Shown: one piece after another, positions 1 through 9,300 of the stretch
How the letters are laid out: every line of letters starts with the position of its first letter
How positions within the stretch are numbered: position 1 is the first letter of the stretch
NCBI GenBank assembly: GCA_019100305.1
Contig: JAHRHW010000062.1
Location: 1 to 14,495, forward strand
Length of the DNA: 14,495 nucleotides
Source of the DNA: Candidatus Thiodiazotropha taylori
GTDB lineage: Bacteria > Pseudomonadota > Gammaproteobacteria > Chromatiales > Chromatiaceae
Reading direction: 5' to 3'
Position numbers and translations under genes: made by a program
The notes under the pieces: generated by a model
The model's database searches: none
What the model was told of the DNA's origin: nothing
Seen by the model: the letters and a program-made list of their open reading frames with translations, nothing else

Positions 1-1
1 G

Positions 2-439
2 CCACCGAAACATCGCTCCCAGTTGGGATCCAAACTGATGGGTGAAGGTGAATACACCCCCCAAGGGAACGAGCCGGCGGTTACAGGCACGATGATGTTC
101 CAAACCAGACTCACCAATGTGATTGCGCTGCTGACTCCGATTAAAATGCAGATGCAGCAATTTTATATGATGAATGGGCAGTGGCCGGAGAAGCCACAGG
201 ATTTAGGACTGAATCAGGACAATCTCAAAAGTGCGGATATCAAAGAGGTGCTGTTCGGTGACCAAGGCGCCATCGTCGCCACATTGAACGAACACTTCGG
301 TACCGATAAGCGGGTCGTGCTGGCACCGCAACTGGTGATGGATGGCACCACCATGGAGTGGCGGTGCATGGCCAACTTTCCCGCACAGTCGATGATGACC
401 ATGGGCATGAAGATGTGTGAGTCGCGCAACATCCGATAG
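2..439 (+). CDS. Pilin-like protein, C-terminal part (5' end outside window)
   Basis: The reading frame is open from the first full codon (position 2) to a TAG at 437-439, giving 145 residues. The TTG at 23 is probably not the real start, because the frame continues upstream. The segment LTNVIALLTPIKMQMQQFYM followed by NGQWP resembles the helix-to-loop junction of type IV pilins, where a long helix runs into a short stretch like NGxWP. The C-terminal WRC plus a second Cys near the end (MCESRNIR) resembles the disulfide-bounded D-region of pilins. However, the residues just before this helix (MGEGEYTPQGNEPAVTG) are polar, not the hydrophobic N-terminal helix that a classical pilin would have there. 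It may therefore be a pilin-like domain in a longer protein or a minor-pilin relative. It is convergent with the next gene, with only 17 bases between the stop codons. Confidence 0.6.
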   Translation, partial: PPKHRSQLGSKLMGEGEYTPQGNEPAVTGTMMFQTRLTNVIALLTPIKMQMQQFYMMNGQWPEKPQDLGLNQDNLKSADIKEVLFGDQGAIVATLNEHFGTDKRVVLAPQLVMDGTTMEWRCMANFPAQSMMTMGMKMCESRNIR

Positions 440-456
440 TCGAGTATTGTTCTAAC

Positions 457-1374
457 TTACTCCCACTCGAGCTCTTCATAGACTCGTTGAGCGTTACGCC
501 CTTTAAGTGAATCGAAATTTTTCAGGTAACTGAATCGGGACTGATCGATTTTCCCGATATCTTCCAGGCTGTTTCCTTGATCAATGAACGCCAATACGGC
601 TTCACGTAGAAACAGCAGATAATCATAAGTATCGGCTTTGGCTTTTGCCAGTGAGGCAGGATTACCATGTCCTCCAACAACGATTTCAGGTTGTTTTGCA
701 GCCATTGCTTCAAAAGCGGCAATCCAGCTTTTATGTGCAGACATGGAACCAACACCTAACATACGGTCGGTATAAACAATATCGCCACTGAAGATGATTT
801 TCTGTTGCGGCAGCCAGATATAGCTGTCGCCAGGTGTATGGGCATGGCCGGCATGATGGATTTCGATCCGTGTATTGCCGATTTTCAATATCTTTTGTTG
901 TGAAAACATTTCATCGGCATAGATATAGTCTGTACCTTCCAGACCTTCTTTTCCAACCAGACTCCAAAGCCTGTCGAGTTGAGATTCCCTGCGGGCCTTT
1001 TGATCGGCAACTGCTTTTTCACTGGCAATGATCGTCGCACCCAGCGCTTTGAAATAACCATTGCCCATCCAGCGATGGTCCTGACCACCGCTGTTGATGA
1101 CCCATTTCACCGCTTTGTCGGTTATCTCTTTAATCGCTGCGTGTATCATCCGTGCGCCCTTGTCTGTCGCCCCCGAATCGACCAGCACAACGCCATCGTC
1201 CGTTACAATGACACCAAAGTTCGCGTTGTTACCGAGGTTTTGCGGATCCCGATTGGTGAGTGGACCAATCAGCGCATAGACATTCTCAGCCAGTTTTTCT
1301 GTATTCAGCACCTGTTCCGCATGAAGTGATGTAGCGCCAGTCACAACAACAAAAAGCACAATGGCTTTCAACAT
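457..1374 (-). CDS. Exported metallo-beta-lactamase-fold protein with altered metal motif
   Basis: 305 residues. An N-terminal signal peptide is visible (hydrophobic residues 4-16, likely cut after the A19 of LHA), so a periplasmic location is likely. The metallo-beta-lactamase fold is recognised from VLVDSG (residues 63-68), GHAHTPGDSYIW (176-187), FSGDIVY (195-201) and GGHGNP (234-239). The usual HxHxDH zinc motif is replaced by SGGQDH at 95-100: the two first histidines are Ser95 and Gly97, while Asp99 and His100 remain. H179, D198 and H236 are present. Family members act as hydrolases, glyoxalase-like enzymes or redox-linked proteins; the substrate here cannot be read from sequence. The ATG start is supported by an AAGGAGA Shine-Dalgarno site six bases upstream (1381-1387). 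It appears to be a single-gene unit with its own promoter. Confidence 0.85.
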   Translation of the reverse strand: MLKAIVLFVVVTGATSLHAEQVLNTEKLAENVYALIGPLTNRDPQNLGNNANFGVIVTDDGVVLVDSGATDKGARMIHAAIKEITDKAVKWVINSGGQDHRWMGNGYFKALGATIIASEKAVADQKARRESQLDRLWSLVGKEGLEGTDYIYADEMFSQQKILKIGNTRIEIHHAGHAHTPGDSYIWLPQQKIIFSGDIVYTDRMLGVGSMSAHKSWIAAFEAMAAKQPEIVVGGHGNPASLAKAKADTYDYLLFLREAVLAFIDQGNSLEDIGKIDQSRFSYLKNFDSLKGRNAQRVYEELEWE

Positions 1375-1402
1375 GATCTTTCTCCTTCTACAGATGGAAT
1401 AA

Positions 1403-1431
1403 ATTTTCTAGCGGTAACATACTAAAATCAA
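1403..1431 (-). promoter_or_regulatory. Possible sigma-70 promoter of the metallo-beta-lactamase-fold gene
   Basis: On the minus strand there is TTGATT (1426-1431), a 17-base spacer and GAAAAT (1403-1408), about 30 bases before the ATG at 1374. Each hexamer matches four of six consensus bases. The region is AT-rich compared with its surroundings and is followed by a strong AAGGAGA ribosome-binding site. The rest of the 175-base gap (1375-1549) shows only a weak 5-bp inverted repeat (CCTGC/GCAGG) and no clear terminator. The assignment rests on consensus likeness alone. Confidence 0.35.
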
Positions 1432-1549
1432 TAGTTACATAAACCTACGAGCTCAACATGCGTTAATTGATATACACCTGCGAAGTAATGATGGTGCAGG
1501 ATTAGTTCAGAACATTTAGCCCGTGTTTATGGCAATCGAGCAAAGAGAC

Positions 1550-2635
1550 TCAGCCTTTATGGGGCGCTTCCAGATAGGCGGTCGACTGCATCTCTTTCAA
1601 GCGACTCACAGTACGCTGGAACTCGAATGCCAGACGCACACCACTGTAGAGCTGATCCGGCTCCGCATCGGCACTGATCACCACTTTGACTTTGCGGTCG
1701 TAGAAGACATCGATCAGATTGATAAAACGGCGACTTCGATCATCCCAGGTACCATCCAGTTTGGGTATGTCCGAGATAAATACCGTATGGTGGCAACGGG
1801 CCAGTTCAAGATAGTCGTTCTGCCATCTGGGTGGTCCACATAGCGCGTTGAAGTCACACCAGATCACACCACTGCCCCGTTTGACGAACCGCACCGCCCT
1901 TCCCGGCACCTCGAAACGCCCGGTCTCTTCGACGCTGCCGCTGACCAGTCGATCGAACTCCTTGCTCAGATTGATCATCGACTCGTCGCTCAACGGGGTG
2001 TGATAGACGGAAGAGGCTTCGAACAGTTGCAGCCGGTAGTCTTTGTTGCCAGCCAGCTCCAGCACTTCATTGTTGCTGTTCAGCAGATCGATTGCCGGCA
2101 GAAACTGCTCTCTCTGCAACCCCTGCCAGTAGAGTCTGTCAGGCGGTTGATTCGATGTGGTGACCAGGACGATGCCGACTTTCTGCAGATTCTCCAGCAA
2201 CACCCGCATCAACATCGCATCACCGATATCGATGACATTGAACTCATCCAGGCAGAGCACCTGCATGCGGCTGGCCATCTCATTGGCAATCAGCAACATC
2301 GGCTCCTTCTCTCCACCATGTTCACTCAGTCGCTGATGAATGTAGCGCATGAAACTGTGGAAATGGTGACGTTCGATACCCAGTTGTTGATGCTGATGAT
2401 GAAACATATCCATCAACCAGGTTTTACCCCTGCCCACACCTCCCCAGAGATAGACTCCGGGTATCGATTCGATACTTCTATTCCATAGCCAACCTTTCGC
2501 TTTTCTCGGCTGCTGCAGAGCTTCAGCGAGGCGTTCGAAGGCAGACAGCACCTGCTCCTGATGAGGATCCCGCTGATAGCCGTTGAGCTGAAGTTGTTGT
2601 TGATAGTGGTTGAGTAGAGACAAGAGCGATAGCAA
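1550..2635 (-). CDS. zapE: Cell division protein ZapE / AFG1-family ATPase
   Basis: 361 residues, a usual length for bacterial AFG1-like ATPases. Walker A is GGVGRGKT at 65-72. Walker B is VLCLDE at 126-131, followed by FNVIDIGDAM, the family signature (usually DEFQVTDIADAM). A sensor-like VTTSNQPPDRLY and the C-terminal RFINLIDVFYD and VVISADAEP segments are also typical. In E. coli, ZapE associates with FtsZ at the division ring; mitochondrial relatives help membrane-protein quality control. The N-terminal HYQQQLQLNGYQRDPHQ aligns with the normal start of the family, so the start must be near the TTG at 2635. The Shine-Dalgarno signal there is poor, and the next in-frame TTG (2623) cannot be excluded. 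It follows the chp cluster after a 197-base gap, and I see no functional link to it. Confidence 0.9.
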   Translation of the reverse strand: MLSLLSLLNHYQQQLQLNGYQRDPHQEQVLSAFERLAEALQQPRKAKGWLWNRSIESIPGVYLWGGVGRGKTWLMDMFHHQHQQLGIERHHFHSFMRYIHQRLSEHGGEKEPMLLIANEMASRMQVLCLDEFNVIDIGDAMLMRVLLENLQKVGIVLVTTSNQPPDRLYWQGLQREQFLPAIDLLNSNNEVLELAGNKDYRLQLFEASSVYHTPLSDESMINLSKEFDRLVSGSVEETGRFEVPGRAVRFVKRGSGVIWCDFNALCGPPRWQNDYLELARCHHTVFISDIPKLDGTWDDRSRRFINLIDVFYDRKVKVVISADAEPDQLYSGVRLAFEFQRTVSRLKEMQSTAYLEAPHKG

Positions 2636-2729
2636 CCTGTAGTAAAGTGTGCCGCTATAACGATGAATGCTGACAGGTGAGACGGAAACTGCAAGGCAGC
2701 ATACACTAGTCGATCGTCAGATACTATTC

Positions 2730-2758
2730 GTGTTAACAGGCCCTAACCCGGCAGTCAA
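2730..2758 (-). promoter_or_regulatory. Weak candidate promoter for zapE
   Basis: On the minus strand, TTGACT (2753-2758, five of six consensus bases) is separated by 17 bases from TAACAC (2730-2735, three of six). It lies about 95 bases before the proposed zapE start, in the 197-base gap between chpC and zapE. The -10 element is poor, so zapE may instead be read through from the chp operon; no terminator is evident after chpC. Confidence 0.25.
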
Positions 2759-2772
2759 TAGGTTTACTTGCA

Positions 2773-2819
2773 GACAGGCGCAATGCCTTGAATAACAGGA
2801 ATGTCATGACGACAGGCGC
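2773..2819. repeat. Two direct copies of GACAGGCGC in the chpC-zapE gap
   Basis: The 9-base word GACAGGCGC occurs at 2773-2781 and again at 2811-2819, 38 bases apart start to start. A related GACAGGTG is at 2672-2679. The copies lie just after the chpC stop codon and upstream of the candidate zapE promoter. They could be a binding site or simply chance in a short stretch. Confidence 0.35.
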
Positions 2820-2832
2820 GTCTAGTCTGGCA

Positions 2833-3309
2833 CTATAGTTCTTCGATTACCGACAGAACCTGTCGTTCAATTTCATCCATATCGGGAATGACAGCCGGGC
2901 TCATATCCAGTTCCACACGCTGCCTGATCAAGGGTTGAGGCTCATCCAGTTCCGGATTGACCGGTACCACATTGTCGGCGCTGACCCTGACCAGTGATGG
3001 TATGGCATGAACAGCCATACCGATGTGTGAGATTCGATCATGCTCACCAAGGGCATTGAGGATTAGGATCCTGCCACGGTAACCGGGCTCCACCACGGGT
3101 TCACCCAGCAGCCCTTCATAGGAGACTACCGGAATCATAACCCCACGCCAGGCCAGATGGCCGAGAAACCACTCGGGCAACTCGTCACCGGCATACTCGG
3201 GCTGCTGATAACCCATAACCTCAGCGACTGTTGCATTCGGTAGCAGAATCTGACGCTCATGCAGCGGGATGAGAACGCTTCTGACCTCTTTGACTACCGC
3301 TTGGCTCAT
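2833..3309 (-). CDS. chpC: CheW-like coupling protein ChpC
   Basis: 158 residues, a single CheW-like domain. Features matching the family are the N-terminal strand SVLIPLHERQILLPNATVAE, a WFLGHLAWRGVMIPVVSYEGLLG segment with the Gly-rich turn before IPV, and the later strand GRILILNALGEHDRISHIGM. CheW domains hold receptor and kinase together at the inner membrane. In Pseudomonas aeruginosa, ChpC is the second CheW-type protein of the Pil-Chp system and may link additional receptors to ChpA. Its ATG (3309-3307) overlaps the TGA of chpA (3308-3306) as ATGA, indicating translational coupling; no strong separate Shine-Dalgarno site is visible. In Pseudomonas chpB lies between chpA and chpC, but here the two genes overlap directly. 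Confidence 0.85.
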   Translation of the reverse strand: MSQAVVKEVRSVLIPLHERQILLPNATVAEVMGYQQPEYAGDELPEWFLGHLAWRGVMIPVVSYEGLLGEPVVEPGYRGRILILNALGEHDRISHIGMAVHAIPSLVRVSADNVVPVNPELDEPQPLIRQRVELDMSPAVIPDMDEIERQVLSVIEEL

Positions 3310-6300
3310 CGTCTATTTTCCGTCAGCACTTCGTTGATATTCTCCAACAACTCACTCTCCTGATAGGGTTTACCGAGACAGCGCTTGACCCCCAGGTCCA
3401 TCGCCCGCTGCCGGTGTTTGTCACCGACCCTTGAAGAGATCATGATGATCGGCAATCCGTAATAGTCCACAGAGTTGTTGATGTGTCTCGCCAGCTCAAA
3501 GCCATCCATACGTGGCATCTCGATATCGAGCAGCATGATATCCGGTACCTGCTCCTGCAACAGCGCTACCGCTTCTACACCATCCTTTGCGGTGACCACA
3601 TCCATATCGTGGCGCTCTAACAAGCGGCTGGTGACTTTACGTACAGTAATGGAATCATCCACCACCATGACCCGGAGACGCTCTTCCAGTTTCTTCTGTT
3701 CACCATCGGCCTTCATGACCGGTGCCGCATGGGTCGCATCCATACGCACCAGAGCAGCCAGGTCGAGGATCAGGGCAACCCGGCCATCGGCGAGAATCGT
3801 ACCGCCGGTTATCCAGCGTACACTCCCGACCTGTTTACCCAGACTCTTCACAACAACCTGTCGGCTACCCAACAGATCATCGACCTGCAGCGCCACCTGA
3901 TGTTCACCGGTCTGCAACAGCAGCAGCGGCAACCAGCGACTGCCTTCATGTATCTCATGCTGACCTGCGCCCATCATGCGGCCGAGATAGCTCACCTTGT
4001 ACTGCTTGCCGCCGTAATCGAAACTCTCCTGTTTACCCTCATAGCAGCGCAGAATCTCATCACGCCGGATTCGCACCACACCACTGATACTGCCATGCGG
4101 AATGGCATAGATCTCTTCTCCCACCCGGATCAACAGGGAGTCGGTAATCGCCAGGGTCAGTGGCAGGCGGATGATAAAACTGGTGCCGCGTCCGGGTTGA
4201 GAATCGATCTCCAGGGAACCACCGAGCTGCTTCACCTCACTGGTCACCACGTCGAGACCCACACCACGACCGGAGATCTGGGTGACCTCCTTGGCGGTAC
4301 TGAAACCCGGCAACAGCACACACTGAATCAGATCGTCATCACTGATCTCCGCATCGGCGCTGATCATGCCCTGCGCAAGTGCCCGTTTGCGAATTGCTTC
4401 GATGTCCAGACCTCTACCGTCATCGGAGAGGGTAATCATGACATCGGTCGCCTCACGGTCGAGATAGAGGGAGATTCGACCTGTACCCTGTTTGCCGTCG
4501 GCAAGACGCTGGTCCGGCGGCTCGATGCCATGGGAAACGGAGTTACGCAGCAGATGTTCCAGTACCGGCACCATGCGGTTCAGGATACTGCGATCCAATT
4601 CACCTTCAATTCCAAAGCACTCCAGATTGGCTTTTTTATTCAGCTGCCCTGCGGTCTGCCTGACAAGTCGCTGCATCCTGGGCACCAGGGTGGCAAAGGG
4701 CACCATCCGGGTGCGCAACAGACCATCCTGCAGATCGGTGGATATTCTCGACTGCTGTAACAGCAGGGTATCGGTCTCACGCTGCAGATCGCGGAGTGAT
4801 TCATTGATGTTGCCCAGATCGTTTACCGTCTCCACCAACGCTCTGGAGAGCTGCTGCATGGTGGAGAAGCGATCCAGTTCCAGGGGATCGAATTCGGTCC
4901 GGCCCTGATCCTCTTTTTCAGTTTCCCGCTCCCAGCGATAGAGGATCTGCGCCTCTGTTTCGATCTCAAGATTACGCAGTTGGGTGTAGAGACGGGAGAC
5001 GGTCTGTTCAAGCTCAGAGAGGTTGAAGCCCAATACGCTGTTCTGCTGTTCCAGACGGGAACGATAGATACTCACCTCACCCGCGTGGTTGACCAGCCGA
5101 TCCATCAGGTCCGCATTGACCCGAACCTGCTCTTTGTTGGGTTTGAAACCGGCTTTCTCTTTTTCCTGGTCCTGCTCCGGATTGAGCAGCTTGGCGATCT
5201 CTTCGTTGAATGGCAGTACCTGAGCGGTCGGCTGTTCCAGTTCAGGTTCTTCCGCCAACATGCTGCTCTCGGAGACCTCCTGTATGGTCTCGACCATGTC
5301 CCCATGGACGGGTGTCATCTCTCCACCCAGCAGGTTGTGCAACTGTTCAACCTGAACATCGGAGGCAGGCACCTTACCCGTCTTGGCAATGGTGTCGACC
5401 TGGAATGCCAAGTGGTCAATACTGTGGCGCAGGGCTTCGGTGACGGTCTCTAACGGATCGATCTCACCTTCCGCCAAGGCGGTCATTACCGATTCCACCG
5501 CATGACTCAGATCGCCGATCGGCATGATACCGGCGAGACGGGCACTGCCTTTCAGGGTATGCAGATTTCGCTGCATGCCATCGATCGCTTCCTGGTCATC
5601 CAGTTTATCGAGCCACTGCAGGAAGCGAGCTTCCACCTGCTCCATAAACTCTTTAGCCTCTTCGATGAAGATCTGTATCAGCTCCTCATCCTCTCCCACA
5701 TCCAGCAGGACTTCATCATGCATCATGAGGAAGGATTCATCCGGTTGCTGCAACGCTTCCTCAGAGACATCTGCCACGTCCACATCCAACTCGGAGGAGT
5801 CGATCTGAAGTTCGTCCAGATCTTCAGCAATCGGCTGTGCTACGGGTTCGGATTCCTCGTCAACAGCCTCTTCAGCTTGCTGCTGTTTGAGCTCCTCAAG
5901 CTCCTCAAGCTCTTCCTTAAGATCGGGATCGATCAGATCCTCAACCTCATCTTCCTCTTCGATACCCTTCTCGATCAGCGTCTGAATTTCCGCGATCAGG
6001 CCATCGGCCCGGTGTACCTGATTGGAGGTCTCTGCATCATCGGTTTGGCTGGCCAGTTGATCGAGGGTGGAACGGGAGAGGCCCATCACCTGTTCATCCG
6101 CAGGGATATGCCCTCTGATAACCCCGTTCAGCAATGACTCCATTGCATGGCTGAGATCACCAACCGGCTCGATACCCGCCAGACGGGAGCTGCCCTTTAC
6201 GGTATGCAGTGCACGCAGAATGGCATCCAGATGTTGATGATCCGAGGGGGCATCCCCCCATTTCTGGAACTGCTCTTCCAGGGTTTCGAGCAGCTCTTTC

Positions 6301-9300
6301 GACTCCTCTACAAAGATATCAACCAGTTCCCGGTCTTCGCTGACTTCGAACAGATCGCCCTCATGGAGAAAGCTCATCGGTTCTGCGTAATAACTGCTCG
6401 CATCGAGCTCTTCACTGCTTTCCAGCTCGCTCTGATCCTGCTCTTCCGCCGCCTCTTCCAGTGCGCTTTGCAGTTCAAGCTCCTGAAGCTGTTCACCCTC
6501 TTCCTCATCAGCCTGTTCGATTTCGAGTTCAGCATCAGGAAAGGCCTCATCGGCGAGCTGCAGCTCTGCCTCAAGCACCTCATCATGTAATGCTTCCGGT
6601 TCTTCTTCAGCCTCACTGATCTCTACTGAGCTGAACGGATGCTCCAGATCGCTGAGAAGTTGTGCTGAAACAGGCACTCTGCCAACGGTTGCGGCATCTT
6701 CAACCTGGGTAGCGAGGAAATCGAACGCCTGACGAACCAGCTCCTGTAGCCGTTGCTCCGCGGTTACATTATCCCTCAGCAGCTTCTCGAAAAGATCCTC
6801 AAGGGCATGACTCAGATCACCGATGGGATTGATTCCGGCAAGCCTGGAGCTGCCTTTCAGGGTATGAAGCGTGCGTTTGATGCCATCGACCACAATCTCA
6901 TCATTGAGCGACTTCTGCCAGTCGTTATAGCCCTGCTCGAGTGCCTCGAGTAACTCGCGGCCCTCTTCAATGAAGATCTCCAGCAGCTCTTCGTCGCCTT
7001 CCACATCGAAGTAGTCTGTGGATTGCAGATAGCTGGCTGACTCGTAAAAACCGGTATCCTGAGCCTCATCAGCCGCCAACAGACCGGAATCGATCTCGTT
7101 CGCCTCGAGTTCTTCCAGAATCAGATCGGAAGCAAGATCGATCGATTCTTCATCCGCCAGGCCGATCTCTTCGATCGCCTCGATCTGCAGCTCCTCCTCG
7201 AGTGAAGACGCCTCATCCAGGGCCTCGTCCAGCGCATCTGCCTGTTCTTCGCTGATGCTCTGTTCCGCCATCAACGGTTCGGCTTCTGCTAGATCCCCTT
7301 TGCTCTCTTCAATCCCCTGCAGTGCTTCATTCAGGCCCTGCAGAAAGCTCTCAAGCTTTGGTTCAGGCAGGTTTTCATCAGGCAGCAACTGCAGCAGTTG
7401 ACGGATATAACCAACACTACCGTCCACCAGATCAACCACTTTGGCCTCGGCCGGCAGCTGGTTTTCATGAACGGCTCTGACGTAGTCCTCCATCGCTTCA
7501 CTGAGCGTCGCGATCGGCGTGATGCCGGCCATGTGCGCACTGCCGTGCAAGGTATGGCAGGCCCGGACTACCTCTTCAGGCACCAACATGGGCGGAGAGA
7601 TGCCCTGGGCCTGTCTGAGAAATGATTCTATCTCCTGAAGGTGCTCCTCTGACTCTTCAGCAAAGACCTCCAGCAGTTCGGTATCGATCTCGATCTCAAG
7701 ATCCGAATCGCTAAATTCACCTTCCGCCTCGGCGGCCGAAGTCCCTTCAAGCATCGCCTCACCCAGGGCGGCGACTTCATCGTCACTGATTTCAGATGCT
7801 TGCTCTATCTCAGGCTCAGGCTCAGGCTCATCCAGTGATGCGGCCTCCAGCTCTTCGAGCACCAGCTCATCCTCTGCCACAACTTCGACGGCAGCCGTTT
7901 CGTCTGGCAACTCCTCAGCCTGGGATTCAGTTTCGTCAGTGGTTTCTTCCAGGGCTTCAACCGGAATACTCTCATCGGGCTCTGCTGCTGGCTGCTCCGC
8001 TTCGCTTACAACCGGTTCCAAAGGCTGTTCGATGGTGCGCCCCTCAGACAGAGCATGGGCATAGCTCTGCAGCAGCTCCACATCGACTGCGGGACTGGTA
8101 CCCTGTTCCTGGGAATCGATCAGTACCGGCAGGGCTTCCGTAACCTGATTGAGAAGCTCCATCATCTCAGGTGAAACCTTGATCGTTTCATCGATCAGCC
8201 GGTTCAGCATATTCTCCACAGACCAGGCAAGCTCACCAATCACTTTGGCACCAACAAGCCGGCCACTGCCCTTCAGGGTATGGAAAGAGCGACGAAAAGT
8301 GGTCAGTGCATCGCGGTCAGCCTGATCATGTTGCCAGCGGGGCAGATAGGTCTGAATATTTTCAAGCTCTTCTCTGGCCTCTTCGATGAAGATCTCCAGA
8401 ATTTCCGGATCGATATCCTCCAGCATCGGCTTGTCTGCAGCCGCCACCTCTTCCTCAACCGGTTCGGCTTCAGGTTGTGATTCAGAGGCGGTTGCATCTT
8501 CTGCTGAGGCGAGAATTTCCACTTCCGGTTGAGGCGGCTCGATCTGCAGGCTGCTGGCACCAAACTCGAGATCGGATACCTCTTCCTCTTCAAGATCATA
8601 ACCTTCGGTGTGATCGGCAGACTCATCCAGATTGATGGGCTCTACCGGCTCCACATATTCGCTCACTTCAGCCGTGCCATCGCTCATCAAATCATTCAGC
8701 GAGGCTTGCGCGATGGCGAGAATCTCACGACGATCGCCAGCGCCATCCACCAATGTTTCCAGGTAGTACTCGATACTACTGACCACATCGGCCAGGGAGT
8801 TCAGCTGTTGTCTGCTTGGCGGTGCGGTGGCTTCGATCAACTGATTCTTGATGATCGCACCGGTTTGTGACATCAATTCTGCCGCTTCCCTCAGATTGAG
8901 CATCTGCAGCGCACCTTCTACGCGCCGGAAGCCCTGACGCACAGGCTCCAATACGGTGGTATCGTCGGTTGCCTCGGTGAAACTGATGATGGTCTCTTTC
9001 GCGTGGGCAATCTCAACTTTCGCTTCACGCACGGTCTGCTTGATCAGATTCTGGTACTCACCTTCAGGCAGGCTGTCTCCCAGCGTATTCTCATCAATGG
9101 TATCCGCCATACCTGGCTGAAAGGTATGCAGAGTACTGAGCGAGGACTCCACATAGAGGATATCCCCCGCCATCTCCATCAGCTCGAACTCTTCCGGCAA
9201 AACACCCTGTTCGACGAAGGTCTTGACCTTGTCCGCCTGTCGATTGAGTCGGGAGCGCAAAGCACCCTGACCGATCATGCCAAGGGTATCCGCCAGCTTG

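Larger units (their letters stand above)
5340..8420 (-). repeat. Five-fold repeated HPt module inside chpA
   Basis: Five modules of about 120 residues lie at approximately 8061-8420, 7335-7694, 6645-7004, 5985-6344 and 5340-5699. In all five, the Phe of the LEIF/VDIF/EVF motif is exactly 36 residues before the phospho-histidine. The histidine motifs are HTLKGSGRLVGA, HTLHGSAHMAGI, HTLKGSSRLAGI, HTVKGSSRLAGI and HTLKGSARLAGI. The last three also share IGDLSHA or VGDLSHA and resemble one another at DNA level (for example CATGACTCAGATC occurs in two of them on the plus strand). Spacing between successive histidines falls from 242 to 230, 220 and 215 residues. This points to internal tandem duplication of a module plus its acidic linker, with the last three copies the closest. 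Confidence 0.8.

Noticed and set aside
440..470. Inverted repeat TCGAGT/ACTCGA between the two convergent genes as a bidirectional terminator
   Set aside because: The stem is only six pairs with a 19-base loop and there is no T run on either side, so it is not convincing.
2000..2488. A 162-residue plus-strand frame opposite zapE
   Set aside because: It overlaps the conserved Walker motifs of zapE on the other strand and has no domain-like sequence of its own.
3729..4760. A 343-residue open frame on the plus strand, opposite the kinase core of chpA
   Set aside because: It lies wholly antisense to conserved kinase, CheW and receiver domains, has no recognisable motif, and similar long antisense frames occur along the whole gene from its codon bias.
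5502..6137. A 211-residue open frame on the plus strand, opposite HPt domains
   Set aside because: It is the mirror of the repeated HPt and acidic linker region; a related frame appears opposite the preceding repeat, as expected from duplicated sense sequence.
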